Below are positions 33,877-46,099 of a DNA stretch of 64,000 nt, piece after piece. How positions within the stretch are numbered: the first letter of the stretch is position 1; each line of letters opens with the position of its first letter. A program made the translations under genes and the position numbers. The DNA is from Melastoma dodecandrum. Lineage: Eukaryota; Streptophyta; Magnoliopsida; Myrtales; Melastomataceae. A model generated the notes under the pieces. It was not told the origin of the DNA. It made no database searches and saw nothing but the letters and a program-made list of their open reading frames with translations. The stretch is from NCBI GenBank assembly GCA_029817715.1, contig JARUPY010000605.1, positions 4,628,908-4,692,907 of the forward strand, read 5' to 3'.

Positions 33877-35692
33877 TATTGGCCCAAAGATTACACTAAG
33901 AGGGAGGGTGAATTAGTGTTAAGTCCAATTAAGGAATTCTTAAACGCTTTTTCACAACCCTCACAGCGGAAGTAACTTACTGTAATTTACAGAGCCTTCA
34001 AGCTTCTGTAATTACGGAACGTGTGAAATGGACTTCAAAATGAGTCGTAGAACACAAAAGATTTTATAGTGGTTCGGTGAAAACACCTACGTCCACTTTC
34101 GGTCACTTTTCACTAATAACTCGTATAGAGATTACAGTGTAGAAGGTAAAACCTTCTGTGGTGTAAGAAAACAATTTCTTTGACCACGGGACGGTAAGAC
34201 TAGCTTTACCAATGCAAGAAACTCTCTTGCTGTGTTTAGGAAGTGTCTAGGTCGAATCACAAGGAAATCAACCAGACTTGAGCAAGCACAGAACGTTGGC
34301 TGGAAGCTTCAGGCTTCTGTGACTCTGTAGCGGGCTATTCCTTCTGTGGATCAGCGAAGAGATCCGATGACGCTTTCTCCAAGTGTTTGGACGCCTCTGA
34401 TATGCTTCTCTTTTTGTATTTTTAGTTTAATCTGCAAAACAAATAAAGATAGACCTTCTACAGTAGGTTGCAGTCCCTCACCACTTACGCCTGCTGTAGA
34501 AACCTTCTCTTGGACCTGCTGTACGCCCACCCGGCGTTACCGACAGCACTCCTGGCCAAGTCCTTCGGATTCACAGCCAACGACGCCTACGGAGTGGCTT
34601 CACCAAAGCACACCTGCTGCAAACGCACAGATAACAAAATAACCAACTACAGAAGGTTGAAGGTCCCTCACCACTGAACCCCTGCTACGGACTCCTTCTC
34701 TCCGACCAACTCTGTATGCCTACTCGCCACCAACGAACCCTTCCCCAGTCCGACGTCACGGACAAAGTTACGGTCGAGTCCCTCAGATCCGTACGCAACG
34801 AAGTCACCGGAGCGGCTTCACCCACGCTTAACCCGCTGTAGTTACCTCCTGCGAGAACTCTCGCCTGGAGAATCCGTCCTGCACACTTGCACACACGTTA
34901 AACACCACTAACGTTGCCAAATGCGAAGATTTACCTCTGATCAAAATCTCTTTTTTTTTATAATGTTTTTAGGTTTTTCTTTTATATATAGGTTTCGTCC
35001 TCCTGTAAAGAAGGAAACTTATTTTGCCAAATACGTAAAATGACCAGATTCATCCCCAACGTGTAAAAATCATTTAGGGACAATATTTGATTGATTTGAG
35101 ATCAATCGAATCATCCAATCACGAGATCTCATCTTACAGAAGATTAGAGCTTAATTCGGTCAGCAACCTTCTATAGTTGGAAAGAAATAATATTTTATTT
35201 TCAACTTGAGAAATATGATGATGGGGTTGTGTAAATATCTGGTTGGAACCTCCAGATTTAATTTTGTCTTATTTTGGCAATTAAATCCCCAGATAATGCA
35301 TTAGAGAAGGTTCGGCCAGTAACAGCATCTTAACCTTCAATATAAGGAAATAATCAACGATTTATTCCCAAAAATAATTGATTCGTTCCAGACAAGTAAA
35401 ACATTGTGTCTGGACGAAATATTAATCCAAATAATATTCCAAAAAATATTCTCTTTTTGAATTAATAATTTAATTAAGATAATCAATAATTAATTAACAA
35501 ATAATTTATTATTGAAATATCTATTTATGGAAATATTCTCTAATCTGATCTGAAATGATCCTTGGAGGGTGAAGAAAATATTTTCGTGATATTTTTCTTC
35601 TCTTACGAAGCGTATCTTAGGAGGTTTCAGCTTCTGTAAAGTCATAGCAGGTCAAACCTGCTGCTTAACTCATCATCAAAATCTTGTCAACA
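33877..35692 (-). repeat. 5' LTR of minus-strand SIRE-like element
   Basis: 1816 bp, closely similar to 24158-26002. On its plus-coordinate side it is followed by duplication AGTAT at 35693-35697. Confidence 0.95.
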
Positions 35693-35697
35693 AGTAT

Positions 35698-36469
35698 GAA
35701 TGATGGTTGCCTCTGCCTTATCGATTCGGCTGAGCACGTCAAAACTAAAGCTCAAGAGGGAATCATTCTCGTCCACTGCTCCAAACAGATACGGCATATC
35801 GCACGGCCTCATGCTGTTCATCCCTGGGATCCAATCTATCAATCCGTCTGAGCAATTGCCCTCAATCATACTGGATCCATCTGCTAATAATGAAACCATT
35901 AAGACAGAATTCCCATGAGAACTCGACAATTATCTGGATGCTTTGATATCGGGAATAACAGGTTTACCTTTCAATGGCTTGAGGCATCTGTCAATGAACA
36001 GTCGATAATGCTTAAACGCCAGCAGGGCACAAGCCGCGATGGGAAACAGCTGAACGAGTGGAATCCCGAACTTCTCCGCAGCCGGACGAACAGAGCAGTT
36101 CATGTTGGCATCCCCCACGATGTGAGTGATTGGAGGGACGTCAGTCGAAGCATCCTCGTTCAGCTTCAGGACGAGTTCAGAGAAGGGTTGTTCCATGTAA
36201 AACCTGGCGGAATCACACAGGTCGCGTATGTCCTGGGTGGCATCGGCATCCGAGGGAGGGAGGCCGTCGGGTATGGAGACGAACTTCCAGTAGGGGAGGG
36301 AGTCGATGGCGGTGAGGCCCCCAGAGTGGAGGAGGCGGCGGTGGTTGAACTCGGAGTTGACGAAGGTGATGAAGAATACCCTATGGTGAAGGATCTTGGC
36401 CAGCTTTGGCATTGCTGTGATGTGGCTTTGAGCTTGAAAAGGGATGCACACAGCATGAGGCTTCTTCAT
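35698..36469 (-). pseudogene. UGT85-like glycosyltransferase, N-terminal half (split gene)
   Basis: Start ATG at 36469: MKKPHAVCIPFQAQSHITAM, with the catalytic-type His retained in FQAQSHI. Then FVNSEFNHRRLLHSGG and IPDGLPPSDADATQDI, typical of UGT85. Exon 1 ends at 35968. An 87-bp intron (35967-35881, AAG|GTAAAC to TTAGCAG) interrupts; joining gives CLKPLKDGSSMIEG and then LIDWIPGM, the expected UGT85 order. Exon 2 runs to 35698, where ATIIHT meets the retrotransposon. With the intron and element left out and one AGTAT kept, lengths 502 + 183 + 749 = 1434 nt, an open frame of 477 codons plus stop, normal for the family. Acceptor and sugar donor cannot be told. Confidence 0.92.
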
Positions 36470-36599
36470 TTTTCTCCTCTATCCCTTCTTCGCTTTGCTT
36501 CCTTTTGTTTTTTAGTTTTGGCTTTCGTTAACACGGAGACTGATTTTGTACTGATTACCGAAATACTCCGTCAATCTGGACGACCGCCTAAACTGACGT

Positions 36600-38560
36600 A
36601 GATGGCCGATTTCTTTTTTAATAAATTATTTAATCTTCTTTGTGCTGAATTGGCTTTCAGAAAGTGACAGGCATATTTAACGATTTCTTGAAGGACAATT
36701 CGAGTAAAACTAATAAGAAGGAAAACGATATCCATCTAGAGACAACAACAAAAAAGACAAAAATATCTATAGATATAAATTGTTCACAGTGATCAATCAT
36801 ACTCTGATTATATATATATATAAGCACAGCTTTGGGGCAGTCTCATTGGACCAAGTCAATGCCAAATTATATTATATGGAGGGAGGGATGCATTTCCTTT
36901 TCCTTGTCCAAGACACAAACAAAAGGAGAGACCGCTGTCACATCCAAGAACAGAAAGTCTCGATGCACCCAACCAACACACACTCATGGTAAAAAAAAAA
37001 AAAAACCATCCAATTTCTTTTCCTTAGTAACGGATAATCGTCCACCTGCTACCTATGTAATATCGATTTCTAAGTTTAATAGCCCAAGTTGGCATGCGCA
37101 GATAGAACAAAACTCGAACATATCGAACAAGACTCTAAACGTATTGATGCAAACTAATAATATTAGTTAAAACACCCCCAACGTACCTTTACCCGGCTAT
37201 GATATCCAAAATCCAAAAATGTTGCCCATTTCAAGAAAATTTAAATAAAAAAAGACCCAATTATTTTCATTCATTGGATTGAGAGATAGATATTCGGATT
37301 ATGGTTACCAGAAATTCCCCCCCCCCCAAAAAAAACTCTGAAAGAATAAATATTTGCCAATAACCAGGCCTTTTTTATTTAATATTAATTACCACAGATA
37401 TTTCCTCTAAATTTGTTTGAAATTTGAGTGGGATTGTGGGTTCCAAATACCAATTAAATTTCTCTTCGACCAAATTAAATTTTCGAAAGCGCCAACAAGC
37501 CAGCCGATCAATCGTTTCCTCACTGTTTATTATCATCACAGATTTTGTAATTTTTAATCGGGCCACTAAAATGGGACTAATAATTGGGTTGGTTAGTTGC
37601 AAATGGGCCTAATAATGAGTGAAACATGTTCTAATTTTATTTTTCCAAATGGTAATAATTGGACTGGCGTCTCACTTTCCCAGAGTTTCCCACCCAAAAA
37701 GACCCTTAGTTTGGGAAAACATTGATGCTGTGTGTGTTCGGAGAGATGGTGAAAAGGAAAAGAAAGATCACAGAAAATGTGAGAAATTTAAATATTAAAT
37801 AAAATTTGTCTGAAACATAAAAATAACACTTATCGCTCATCAAAAAATTGATTACCAAAAGTTATCATAATGTTTTAGTTTATATAGCTCATTCGTGCTC
37901 ATTCGAACACGCGATTCATTCAGGATTGACCACTTAAGTTGTGTCCCTACATCATGTGTGGAATTTCAACCCCTTTTTTAAATTTTCTTTTAATGCCTAA
38001 CGTCACCACACCCATTGATTTCAACAGTATGTTCTCTTCCCAATGATACTCAAATTTCTTCGTTTTTGTATTTAGGTGTGGGTGAAAAAGAAAGTCACAA
38101 TGATTTGACATTTTACAACCTGAAAATAAATATTTTTATCTAATGGTGCGTCATCAATTTATTTCAAGCTTACAGAACAAATATTCATCAAATTAAAGCC
38201 CATTTAAGAAAGGGACGGATAAACATAGAGGTTTATAGGTAATTATTATCGGTTTCAAAAAAAAATTACTTTAATTTCGAAAATACCGTGAATGCCGCTC
38301 CTAAATCGCGTCAAATAGTAATAAAAATGGTGTGTTTAGCTTAATAATGAATAAGAGAATGGGAAATGAATTGAATTCTATTTTACGGTTGGGATGTATC
38401 TAATTTTAATCTTACGATTCTAATTTTTCTAATTTTTATATTATTATAATTACGGTAAGAGCAAAATTGATATTACTCTATATAATTATTTTTTAAATAC
38501 TTTTACATTTGAATAACAACACAATAAATCATAAATACTAAATTTTAAATCTAAAACATG
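36600..38560. other. AT-rich intergenic DNA upstream of the UGT
   Basis: No gene seen. Contains a short TA repeat (about 36809-36822), a poly-A run near 36990-37005 and a poly-C then poly-A run near 37317-37336. Confidence 0.6.
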
Positions 38561-41130
38561 AACAAGTGTGTTCAAAAATGAAATTTGGCCACGACAATGA
38601 AGGAGAAGAGAATGAAAGGGAGGGAGGTAACGCACCGCCCTGAAACTCTTAGAGGATCCGCCATAACAAAGGCGCACCTGGGGCGTATGCCATGTTTAAC
38701 GACCCAACTTTTCATGAATAAAAATGTGTAACTAAAATGTGCGTGAACTAAGGAAAGGCGGATGAGTAAGTGGGGTTGACGCGTAGGCGCGAACGGGAGC
38801 ATGCGCGGGTAAGGTGGGACGACCAAGGAGTTAGGAATGCCCAAAATTGAAGGTCTTTCGATCGATCCGGAGCGAGTACGGGGTGATAGAGGACGCAAAA
38901 TAAGGCCTTAAAGTGGGTGTTAGAATTTTGAGATAGGTCGTTGATCGGGTGGTAGGGTGGTCGATGTGGGTCGGGGTCGTGGGCGACGACCGCTGGCCAG
39001 GGGGCGGTGGGCGCCGACCCTGGCACGCCCAGACATAAAACTGTGAAGAGAGAGAAACCCGATCAGGGGGCAACCCAGGAAGGGCGACCGGAATGCACTC
39101 CCAGAGGCCAGAGGGGCAACAGCCGCTACCCCTGGCGCGCCCAGACATCAAACCATGAAGAGAGAGAAATTCGATCATGAATACCTTCGGGTGGGCGACG
39201 CGGGGTCGACAAGTGGGCGATGGCCACCGACCCCAGGCACGCCCGAGGCTCCCCGGAGGGTGGCCTTGAGAAGTCATTTTGGACGAAAAATGGCCCGACC
39301 CGGAATCGAAATTAAATGCCCCGGGAGGGTCTTAAGGAGGTCACTAGGAAGTGTTTAGTGGGGATTAGATTTTTGAGATGAGGTTTAGATCTTAAGATTA
39401 TTGCGGGCGAAGTTGGTCGTGGAAGGGTCCTGTGGCGGTTGACAGCGGCCGACCCCATGGTCGACGGACGACGCCCAGGGGACGCCCAGGAGGTGCCCAA
39501 GGGGCCGTCCAGGGGGCATTCAAAGGGGGCCCAAGGGGGCTGTCCGGGAAAGAAGAGGGACGCCCATGCAAGGATCAATCTTGGCCCTTGAATCTAATTA
39601 AGGGAAGTTATGGGAACCCTTAGATGATTCATTCCCACGAATTAATATAGGCCGTTGGATGAAGAAATCGGGCAAACTCTAGCCATTAGATCGGGTTTGA
39701 CTAATCAACTAAAGGACAAGAAACATATTCCCCTAAATCTAGGAAATGGGGAATTGATTGAGTGATTGCCTTGATTAAAGGGATGTGACCTAAAGTATGG
39801 TTAAAATATTGACAAGTGACTCTTTCCCTTTAAGAGAGGGTGTGGTCGAACAACTCCCCACACATGAAAAAAAATCACACACACACATACACGAAAGAGA
39901 AAGAAAAGGAAAGAGGGAAGAGGAAGAAGGAAGAGGCGGGCGACAGGAGCTTGGAGGAGAGGAAGCTAGGCCGGCAACGTGGATTCTCGTACGAGGAGAG
40001 CTCGACGCCGAGCCAGCCAAAGGTTGAGGGCCGTGAGAAGGCAACCCTCAAGGTCGGAAATCGCGCGAAGGAGACACGAACTCGCCCATATTTGCGCAAA
40101 CGCAACGGAAAGGTATACCTCACGCCCGTCACCTTTATTTGCGTTTGAGTGGAGATCGTGGTCTTGAGTGGGTTTGGTTGATAAGTTGAGGCGGGTTGGG
40201 GGTGTGGCCGGACCTCGAAGAAGTGGGAGGCTGCCCCTAAACACGTTGGAAGTGTAGTGGTACGATGTGGATTGTGAGCGTCGAAAGACGGAACGGATGG
40301 GACACTATGTTATGCGCGACCCTTGAGGGGTCGGAACTTGGCCTAGGGGCTGGAAATAAACGGGGATCTAAGGAGGGGAAAGGCACGGAAGAGCCTCCTC
40401 CAACGTCGGACCCGAATGCGCGCTCTAAGAGCGGAACCGCAAGACGAACGTCTCGGAAATTAAATCGGCCGTGAGGCTGGAATGAGGGACCCAGATCGGG
40501 TCGTAAGAGAGCTTTAAAGGTTGGTCTCTCGTGCCAAAGGAGGCACAGAACTCATGCTCGGGGGTGGTTGGGAGGTTGAGACCATTATAAGCGATATCCG
40601 GTCGAAACGAGTACGGACGAAGCGGACGCTTCGGGCAACCTTGGGCTGCCCGTGTAGGGCGCACTAGAGGAGTTAGAAACTTTGACCCTTGCCTTATTGG
40701 AGAGTGAGGGGACAGCCCGAATGGGCTGGAATAACCCCGCATAAGGGCCGGTTCAGGACTGCCGACCGTGGGGCGGTTCGGATGGGAACGGGATGTGGAA
40801 AGCGCCCAAGGGGCGAACGCCCAAATTTGAGGAATTCTTCTCATGTGATTGCATGATTACTATGTCTTGACGAATGCGAATCTTTTGCAGGGTTAGAGAA
40901 ACCGCATGAGTGCGCAACATGTAGGAGCATAGTAGTTTGAGAGTTTTCCTTTCGGAATCGAATGGTAACCGCTTTGTATCGACTCTTATGAGTATTAAGC
41001 AATGAAATAAAGTCTTTAAAAATTTGTCGAACTTGCGATCCTTTCACCTTACCCCGGGCGAAGGGGTGTGCCAAAGGCGCAGCGAGCCACTTGAGGCGCC
41101 CTTAACAAACAGACCGGGGTCTGTTTTATG
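38560..41130. other. GC-rich repeat-like island, unclassified
   Basis: Clearly richer in GC than its neighbours. Two related units, 39002-39063 and 39117-39176, share ACGCCCAGACATmAAAC and GAAGAGAGAGAAA phrases, and 39470-39560 repeats GACGCCCAGG- and CAAGGGGGC-like words. No frame shows a known domain. The 40850-41130 end (AATAAAGTC, then GACCGGGGTCTGTT) looks like the end of an LTR, so a solo LTR is possible but unproven. Confidence 0.4.
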
Positions 41131-42020
41131 CTGTCACATCTTCCTCCCGTTGTTGTTTCCTATTCCCGTTCGTCGTCCTCTTCTTTGCTAGCCGCTTGCC
41201 TCTCCTCCTCCTTCCTCAACAGCCGTGCGTTTGGTCAATCAAAACACTAGAAGTAGGGGTACCTGGGGTGAAGAAACAAGCCCCTCAATCACAAAATGTT
41301 TTTGTTTTTAATTTGATCCAAAAAAATTTATTTATATTCAATTTTGTCCAAATTTCAATTTCGTCCCATTAGCTGGACAGGGTTTAGCATACGCCTTAAT
41401 TACTAAAGCGCGCATTGTGTTGGGTGATTTGCGCGTCTTAACACTATTATAATTATTTGATCTGATTGCATCAATACAACTAAGGTGTACTTTTTTTTAA
41501 AGCTATCAGTGATTGTATTAGGCAACAATTACAATGGAGATTTTTTTGGAGGGCGAGGCAACAAAAGAGATGGAGAAAGGAGGGGCCGGAGGGACGCGCA
41601 CGGTTGAGGGGCTTCGTTTGGAGAAGCGGCGCGAAGAACGTTCTGAGAAGGGGAAAGCACTGGCAGCAAGGTGAATGACCCCAACTCCTCTTTTTTTCTC
41701 TATGCCACGACCGTATACTTTTCTTGCGTAATCTAGTTGTTGTTGTTTTGTGTGGCTGTCCGAACATGTAGTCTGATCGGATGGCCGTCCGGACATGCGT
41801 GTGGGCTGGTTCTCTTAAAATAAGAAAGAAAAAAAATGAAAAGATGTTATAAACAGATATGGACGTCCATATAAATTGATGTTTATGTGCGCGATGTTGC
41901 TGGAATTGACGCAAGGTGTGAGTGTGAGTTATTGGTTGGAGTTATGCTATGTATTCATGGTTATGCTTGCAAGTGAGTTGAGTTGGAGGCACAACAATCA
42001 CTTATAAGTGAGCATTCAGC
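41130..42020. other. Non-coding stretch, no gene seen
   Basis: No protein-like frame. Low-complexity pyrimidine-rich parts near 41150-41220. Confidence 0.5.
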
Positions 42021-42024
42021 GCCT

Positions 42025-42205
42025 TCCATAATCGATTTGGCTTACCTTCACGGTATTTTGGGGTTGTGAACCGGGCTCTAATACTACTGTTGGGCGTTGG
42101 CTTTCCCTCAAACTTATAAGTGAAAACCCAGCCCTTTCGATATTTCGGGTATTTTCGGGAATTGTTGTGAATCGGGCACCGATACCACTGTTGGGTGATG
42201 TTAGG
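42025..42205 (-). mobile_element. TRIM fragments (two partial units)
   Basis: Twice the sequence shows, in minus orientation, an LTR end CCCAACAGT directly followed by a primer-site-like GTATTAGAGCCC or GTATCGGTGCCC (plus positions about 42073-42094 and 42174-42195). Words such as ACTTATAAGTG match the TRIM at 50375-50790, so this is a damaged relative. Confidence 0.6.
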
Positions 42206-42466
42206 CCTTTTGTGACCTGGCAGGGCCTTTTCATTGTTTTTTATTTCTTTTCTTTTTTGTTCCTGGCGGGACGTGAAACCTCGACCTTTGGTTCTAATAC
42301 CACTGTTTTTGAATTTCCGTTTAGAAATTTCTGGGATACTAATTGTTTGTTTGAGATGGGACCCTTCATCATTATCGTCACGTATTCGTCATCATCACTG
42401 TTTTTTTACTAACTGTCATGTAATCGCATAGCTAGTTTTCTCGGATGGATTGTTGCTACTAGCACG

Positions 42467-42900
42467 ATGCAAGGCGGTGTACCCGATGCACTCATTCGTA
42501 CAAGTAAGTACACCTCGATGAAGGTTTGTTATTGGAAACTCTTATAATATCTGAAATTGAATCTCTTCTCCTTGTTTAGATTCATTTACAGTAATCGAGA
42601 ATGACCGTCGACACGCGCACGTCAACTTCTGGCTAGTGATCGCCGCTTCGTTGTCTGTTGGAGTGTTCGCTCTCGGTATGATCATTACTTAATGAAGCGT
42701 TTTTGCATGCAAAAACCACATAAGGCAACGACAAATACATCCCCACCACCTGCACAGTCCTCAACCAAATCAGAGCCTGTTGTATGGCTGACTCGGCCAC
42801 CCATCCCTCACTATTTCCCTCGCTAGAGGCGACCGGGGATTCTACTTCAGAGATCGCCATACCAGACAGTATGGGAGACTGGCGAGAAAACCACCGGGGT
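42467..42900 (+). pseudogene. Small membrane-protein gene, copy 1 (broken)
   Basis: Exon 1 42467-42503 (MQGGVPDALIRT), intron with GTAAGT donor and GTTTAG acceptor, exon 2 from 42580: ENDRRHAHVNFWLVIAASLS, then VGVFALGMII. One T missing near 42683 shifts the frame, giving an early TAA. Later parts (TNTSPPPAQSS, PPIPHYF) are still recognisable. See copies 3 and 4 for the open form. Confidence 0.65.
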
Positions 42901-43189
42901 GACAGCTGAAGACCGATCAGAGAGGATGCCTAGGAGACGAAAAAAAGAAAGATGGGAGCACCAGTCCAACGATATTTATTTCGATATTTATTTATGCACC
43001 TTTGGATTCTACTTATACTTCGAACTACTTATGTCATAGTAAATCTTTCCCATATCTACTATTTCAATGTGAATGTTATGTCATACTTATGTTAAATCAT
43101 AGGTGATCCAAAATCATATTGTCACAAAAGGCAAAAGGGTGTGATACGACTTTTGTACAGTAACCAATAAGTTCCAACTTGTAGGTGAA

Positions 43190-43500
43190 AGCGTGACATT
43201 CAATACAATATTGGTGGCCGAGGTAAATGCACTTGACAATGAACTGAGGCAAATTGTAATAAAAAATTTACTTCTAAAGTATTTTCTACCCATGATAAAA
43301 TCCATTTATGGAAAGTCGCCGCTTGGGCATTTGAAATTCCCAAGGTTTTGTTTATTGCTTAAATATACAACGAAATACTACCATATTTGCTCAAAGTGAT
43401 TTAAAAGAAATACCCAAAATATATTATTTTTATTAGAATTCAAATTGACACTCGGATGGATGGTAAGGCCTACGGGTCATCCATCTCAAACATTGTGTAA
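43190..43500 (+). repeat. Dispersed unit R, copy 1
   Basis: Shares GGCCGAGGTAAATGCA, GACAATGAACTGAGGCAAAT and ATGATAAAATC phrases, then a CTTGGGCATTTGAAATTCCC stretch and a TACAACGAAATACTACCATA stretch, with 45125-45530 and partly with 52060-52345. A short open frame (MAEVNALDNELRQIV-like) runs in all copies but no family is recognised. Confidence 0.7.
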
Positions 43501-43930
43501 ATTCTGTTAATGATCTTTTATCTGAATAGGAATGAAGTGCGCTGACTTCATGAGTTTATCAATTACTACCCATATAGAATCCATGTTCCGATCACCCTTG
43601 GGTAGGTTTGTCACGAAATCCATAGTTATGTCCTCCCACTTCCATTCCGGCACCGGTAGTGGTTCTAACAATCCTCCAAGTCGTTGATGTTCGATTTTTA
43701 CCTGTCGGCACATCTTACAACGACTCATGTACCTGGCTACATCTTTCTTCATCTTCGACCACCAGTAATGTTATGTAGATTCTAGTATATCTTCGTGATA
43801 CCCGAGTGTACACTGTACTTACTCTTGTGCGTCTCATCCATCAATTTCCGTTTCACTTCTTTAACATCTGGAACACACACGCCCATTAAAGCCTCAACAT
43901 TCCTTCTAAGGCCAAAGAACCCCATCTTTC
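43440..43930 (-). pseudogene. pol: Ty3/gypsy integrase fragment
   Basis: Minus strand: VPDVKEVKRKLMDETHKSKY and SVHSG, then MKKDVARYMSRCKMCRQVKI giving the H-H-C-C zinc site, LGGLLEPLPVPEWKWEDITM and DFVTNLPKG (first catalytic Asp), IWVVIDKLMKSAHFIPI. Typical of chromovirus-type Ty3/gypsy integrase. A TAG lies after KIY; the rest of the core is missing. No LTRs are seen nearby. Confidence 0.9.
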
Positions 43931-44880
43931 ATCAAATAAAGTTATTTTTTGGGTTTTTCAATTGGTAACAGAAATCAACTTATTAATTCATTTTTTATTA
44001 TTGATTAATTGTGGTAGAATTGTCCAAATAAATAGTTTTATCAAAATATCGTTTTTAAAAACAGATTGTCACCGAGGCAAAAGGGTGTGATTATAATTTT
44101 TTATAAAGCTCGCTTTACGCAACAATGGATTTTATTTTTATATTTTGTTGAACAAAGCGATTTTATGCAACAAATTATAAAAAAATTGTATTTCCTTTAG
44201 TAAGTTTTGTGATTCAACGTATTGCAAATTTTTGTATCCTTTTTAAATCCACATAATTCGGCATTTCAAACTTTTTTAACATCATCACCAACTTTGCTAG
44301 ACTAATATAATTTGTAATTTTTTTTTATTTAAGTCTTTTATTAGTTTACTTGCGAACATTCTTGATGACTACTTTAAAAAATTATGAAAGAAAATCAAGA
44401 CACGTTATCCATCCTATAAGTCGCGGCTTTTCAAGACGAAGTTGTTAATTAATATTGAAAATTTATTTGTAGATAACTGATTATTATTTTGACAAAAGAA
44501 CTCGTCTCAGTATTTTTATTTTGACAACTATAGTATTTCTTTTGATAAAGTTATTGGTTACTATACATAAAATGTGGTCATACGATTTTCTTTTGGTTTT
44601 TTTTTTCAAGAGGAAAACCATTCAATTCAAGACACCGTGTGTATGGATTTTATAAGTCATAGGGTTCGGAGGAACTCGCTCATATTTCGAACTCTCAAAA
44701 CCTCATAAAAACCCTGCGATCAAATTTCTACTATTCTTGGCATTGAACTCGTTAGTTTGTCGGAGAACATTTTCAACATGTTTGGCCAAATAATTGAAAT
44801 GTGAAGGATAATTCCTGTCAAATGCTGAGAAAATATCATATATCTTTGTACAAACAATTACATTATTTTATTATTTGGAC
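43930..44880. other. AT-rich non-coding stretch
   Basis: No gene or recognisable element. Confidence 0.55.
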
Positions 44881-45029
44881 GATCAATATTCTCTATGAGA
44901 GATTACATGAGCAAAGTGGGGAGAAATTTTGATCTAGTAACCACGACATGGGCAGGTTTCATGAATCCTTCTCGAACCACAATGATCATGATCCGTCGCG
45001 AACGATGGGTTGATGTTGACGTCTCTCCC

Positions 45030-45530
45030 GGGGAACGATAAAGCTTCATATGGTCTTGGAAGAATGATCATCTCGGATCACGTCCAGGAACCAATATATA
45101 GGATTGGAAAACATTTTGCGATTCCGATAAGAAGGAATATTGATGGCCGAGGTAAATGCATCCGACAATGAACTGAGGCAAATTGTAAGAAGAGATTTTC
45201 CTCCTAAAGTTTTTCTCCCCATGATAAAATCTAGTTTGCAGAGTCGCTGCTTGGACATTTAAAATTCCCAAAGGTTTTGTTCATTGCTAATTTAGGCGGC
45301 GTAAATGAGGGAGTGAGACCTACTACCACAAGAACCATGGCAGCGACCCAACTATCATCCGCATACATAATTTACTCTCACTGTGATGTACAACAAAATA
45401 TTTCATGTTTGCTTAAAGCGATTAAAAGAATCCCCAAAATATATTAACTTATCTGGAATGAAACTCGACACTTCGATGGATGCTAAAGCCGACAGGGCAT
45501 TCATCACAAACACTGTGTAAGTCGGGTAGA
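45030..45530 (+). repeat. Dispersed unit R, copy 2
   Basis: Aligns by eye with 43190-43500 and 51960-52345: CTTGGAAGAATGATCATCTC (compare 51991), GATGGCCGAGGTAAATGCAT, ACAATGAACTGAGGCAAATT, GTACAACAAAATATTTCATG. Confidence 0.7.
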
Positions 45531-45629
45531 ATAGTTATGTAGAAGAAATCCCCCGCAAAAATGATCACCACTAAGGTCCTTAAGGAATGTCATATCTCTC
45601 CTGTCTTGTGCTTATTGTGCTCCATCCAG

Positions 45630-45960
45630 AAATATTATATTGTCGCACTAAGTAGCCTCATAAGGCTCAACATCCTTGGCATATGTATTCCCGTAGTACA
45701 AAGCAATACTATTGTGAATCTCACCCATAGTGTCCGGGAGAGGTGGAGAAGCCAACGGCCCCGAAGTGTGCCTCCAACCAATGAATGTGAGCACAAGAAG
45801 AAGAGGTGGTACACGGTCTCATCATACCCACCACAAAGGCTACAAAACAGGAAGCAGTCCACCCCAAGCCGATAATAAAAATCTACATGGGCATCAAAGA
45901 CCACACGAAGAAAGAAAATCTAGGTACGTCATCGTTAGCCCACACACAGGTAGCCCAAGG
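45630..45960 (-). pseudogene. LINE reverse-transcriptase tail, zf-RVT type
   Basis: Minus strand: PRFSFFVWLVFDAHV-like, YYRLGVDCFLFCSLCGGYDE and TVYHLFFLCSHS. This is the C-X2-C...H-X4-C pattern of the zinc-binding domain found at the C-terminus of plant non-LTR retrotransposon reverse transcriptases. No catalytic domain or poly-A tail is evident; it is a short relic. Confidence 0.75.
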
Positions 45961-46099
45961 TAGTCTAGGACATCCATGCCGATGTAATCGTGAACACTTC
46001 ATCACTATTCAGTATCCAAAAAGGTTGGTTGGAGATGACTTATGCTAGATGGGTATTGGGGTATCATCCGTGACAGACAAGCGATCATAAAAGTCCCGC

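Larger units (their letters stand above)
24158..35692 (-). mobile_element. SIRE-like Ty1/copia retrotransposon inserted in the UGT gene
   Basis: 11,535 bp on the minus strand: 5' LTR 33877-35692, primer site 33863-33874, gag-pol 33128-28975, extra ORF 28315-26627, polypurine tract 26003-26017, 3' LTR 24158-26002. The duplication AGTAT lies at 24153-24157 and 35693-35697. Gag to integrase is one frame with four stop codons, then one shift; reverse transcriptase and RNase H are open. Lineage by resemblance of integrase and RNase H blocks to SIRE-type copia. Confidence 0.94.

Noticed and set aside
39790..40170. Several overlapping 60-100-codon frames on both strands
   Set aside because: GC-rich low-complexity sequence keeps many frames open; none resembles a protein family.
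41480..41914. 144-codon minus-strand frame
   Set aside because: Low-complexity, no motif, no splice or promoter support.
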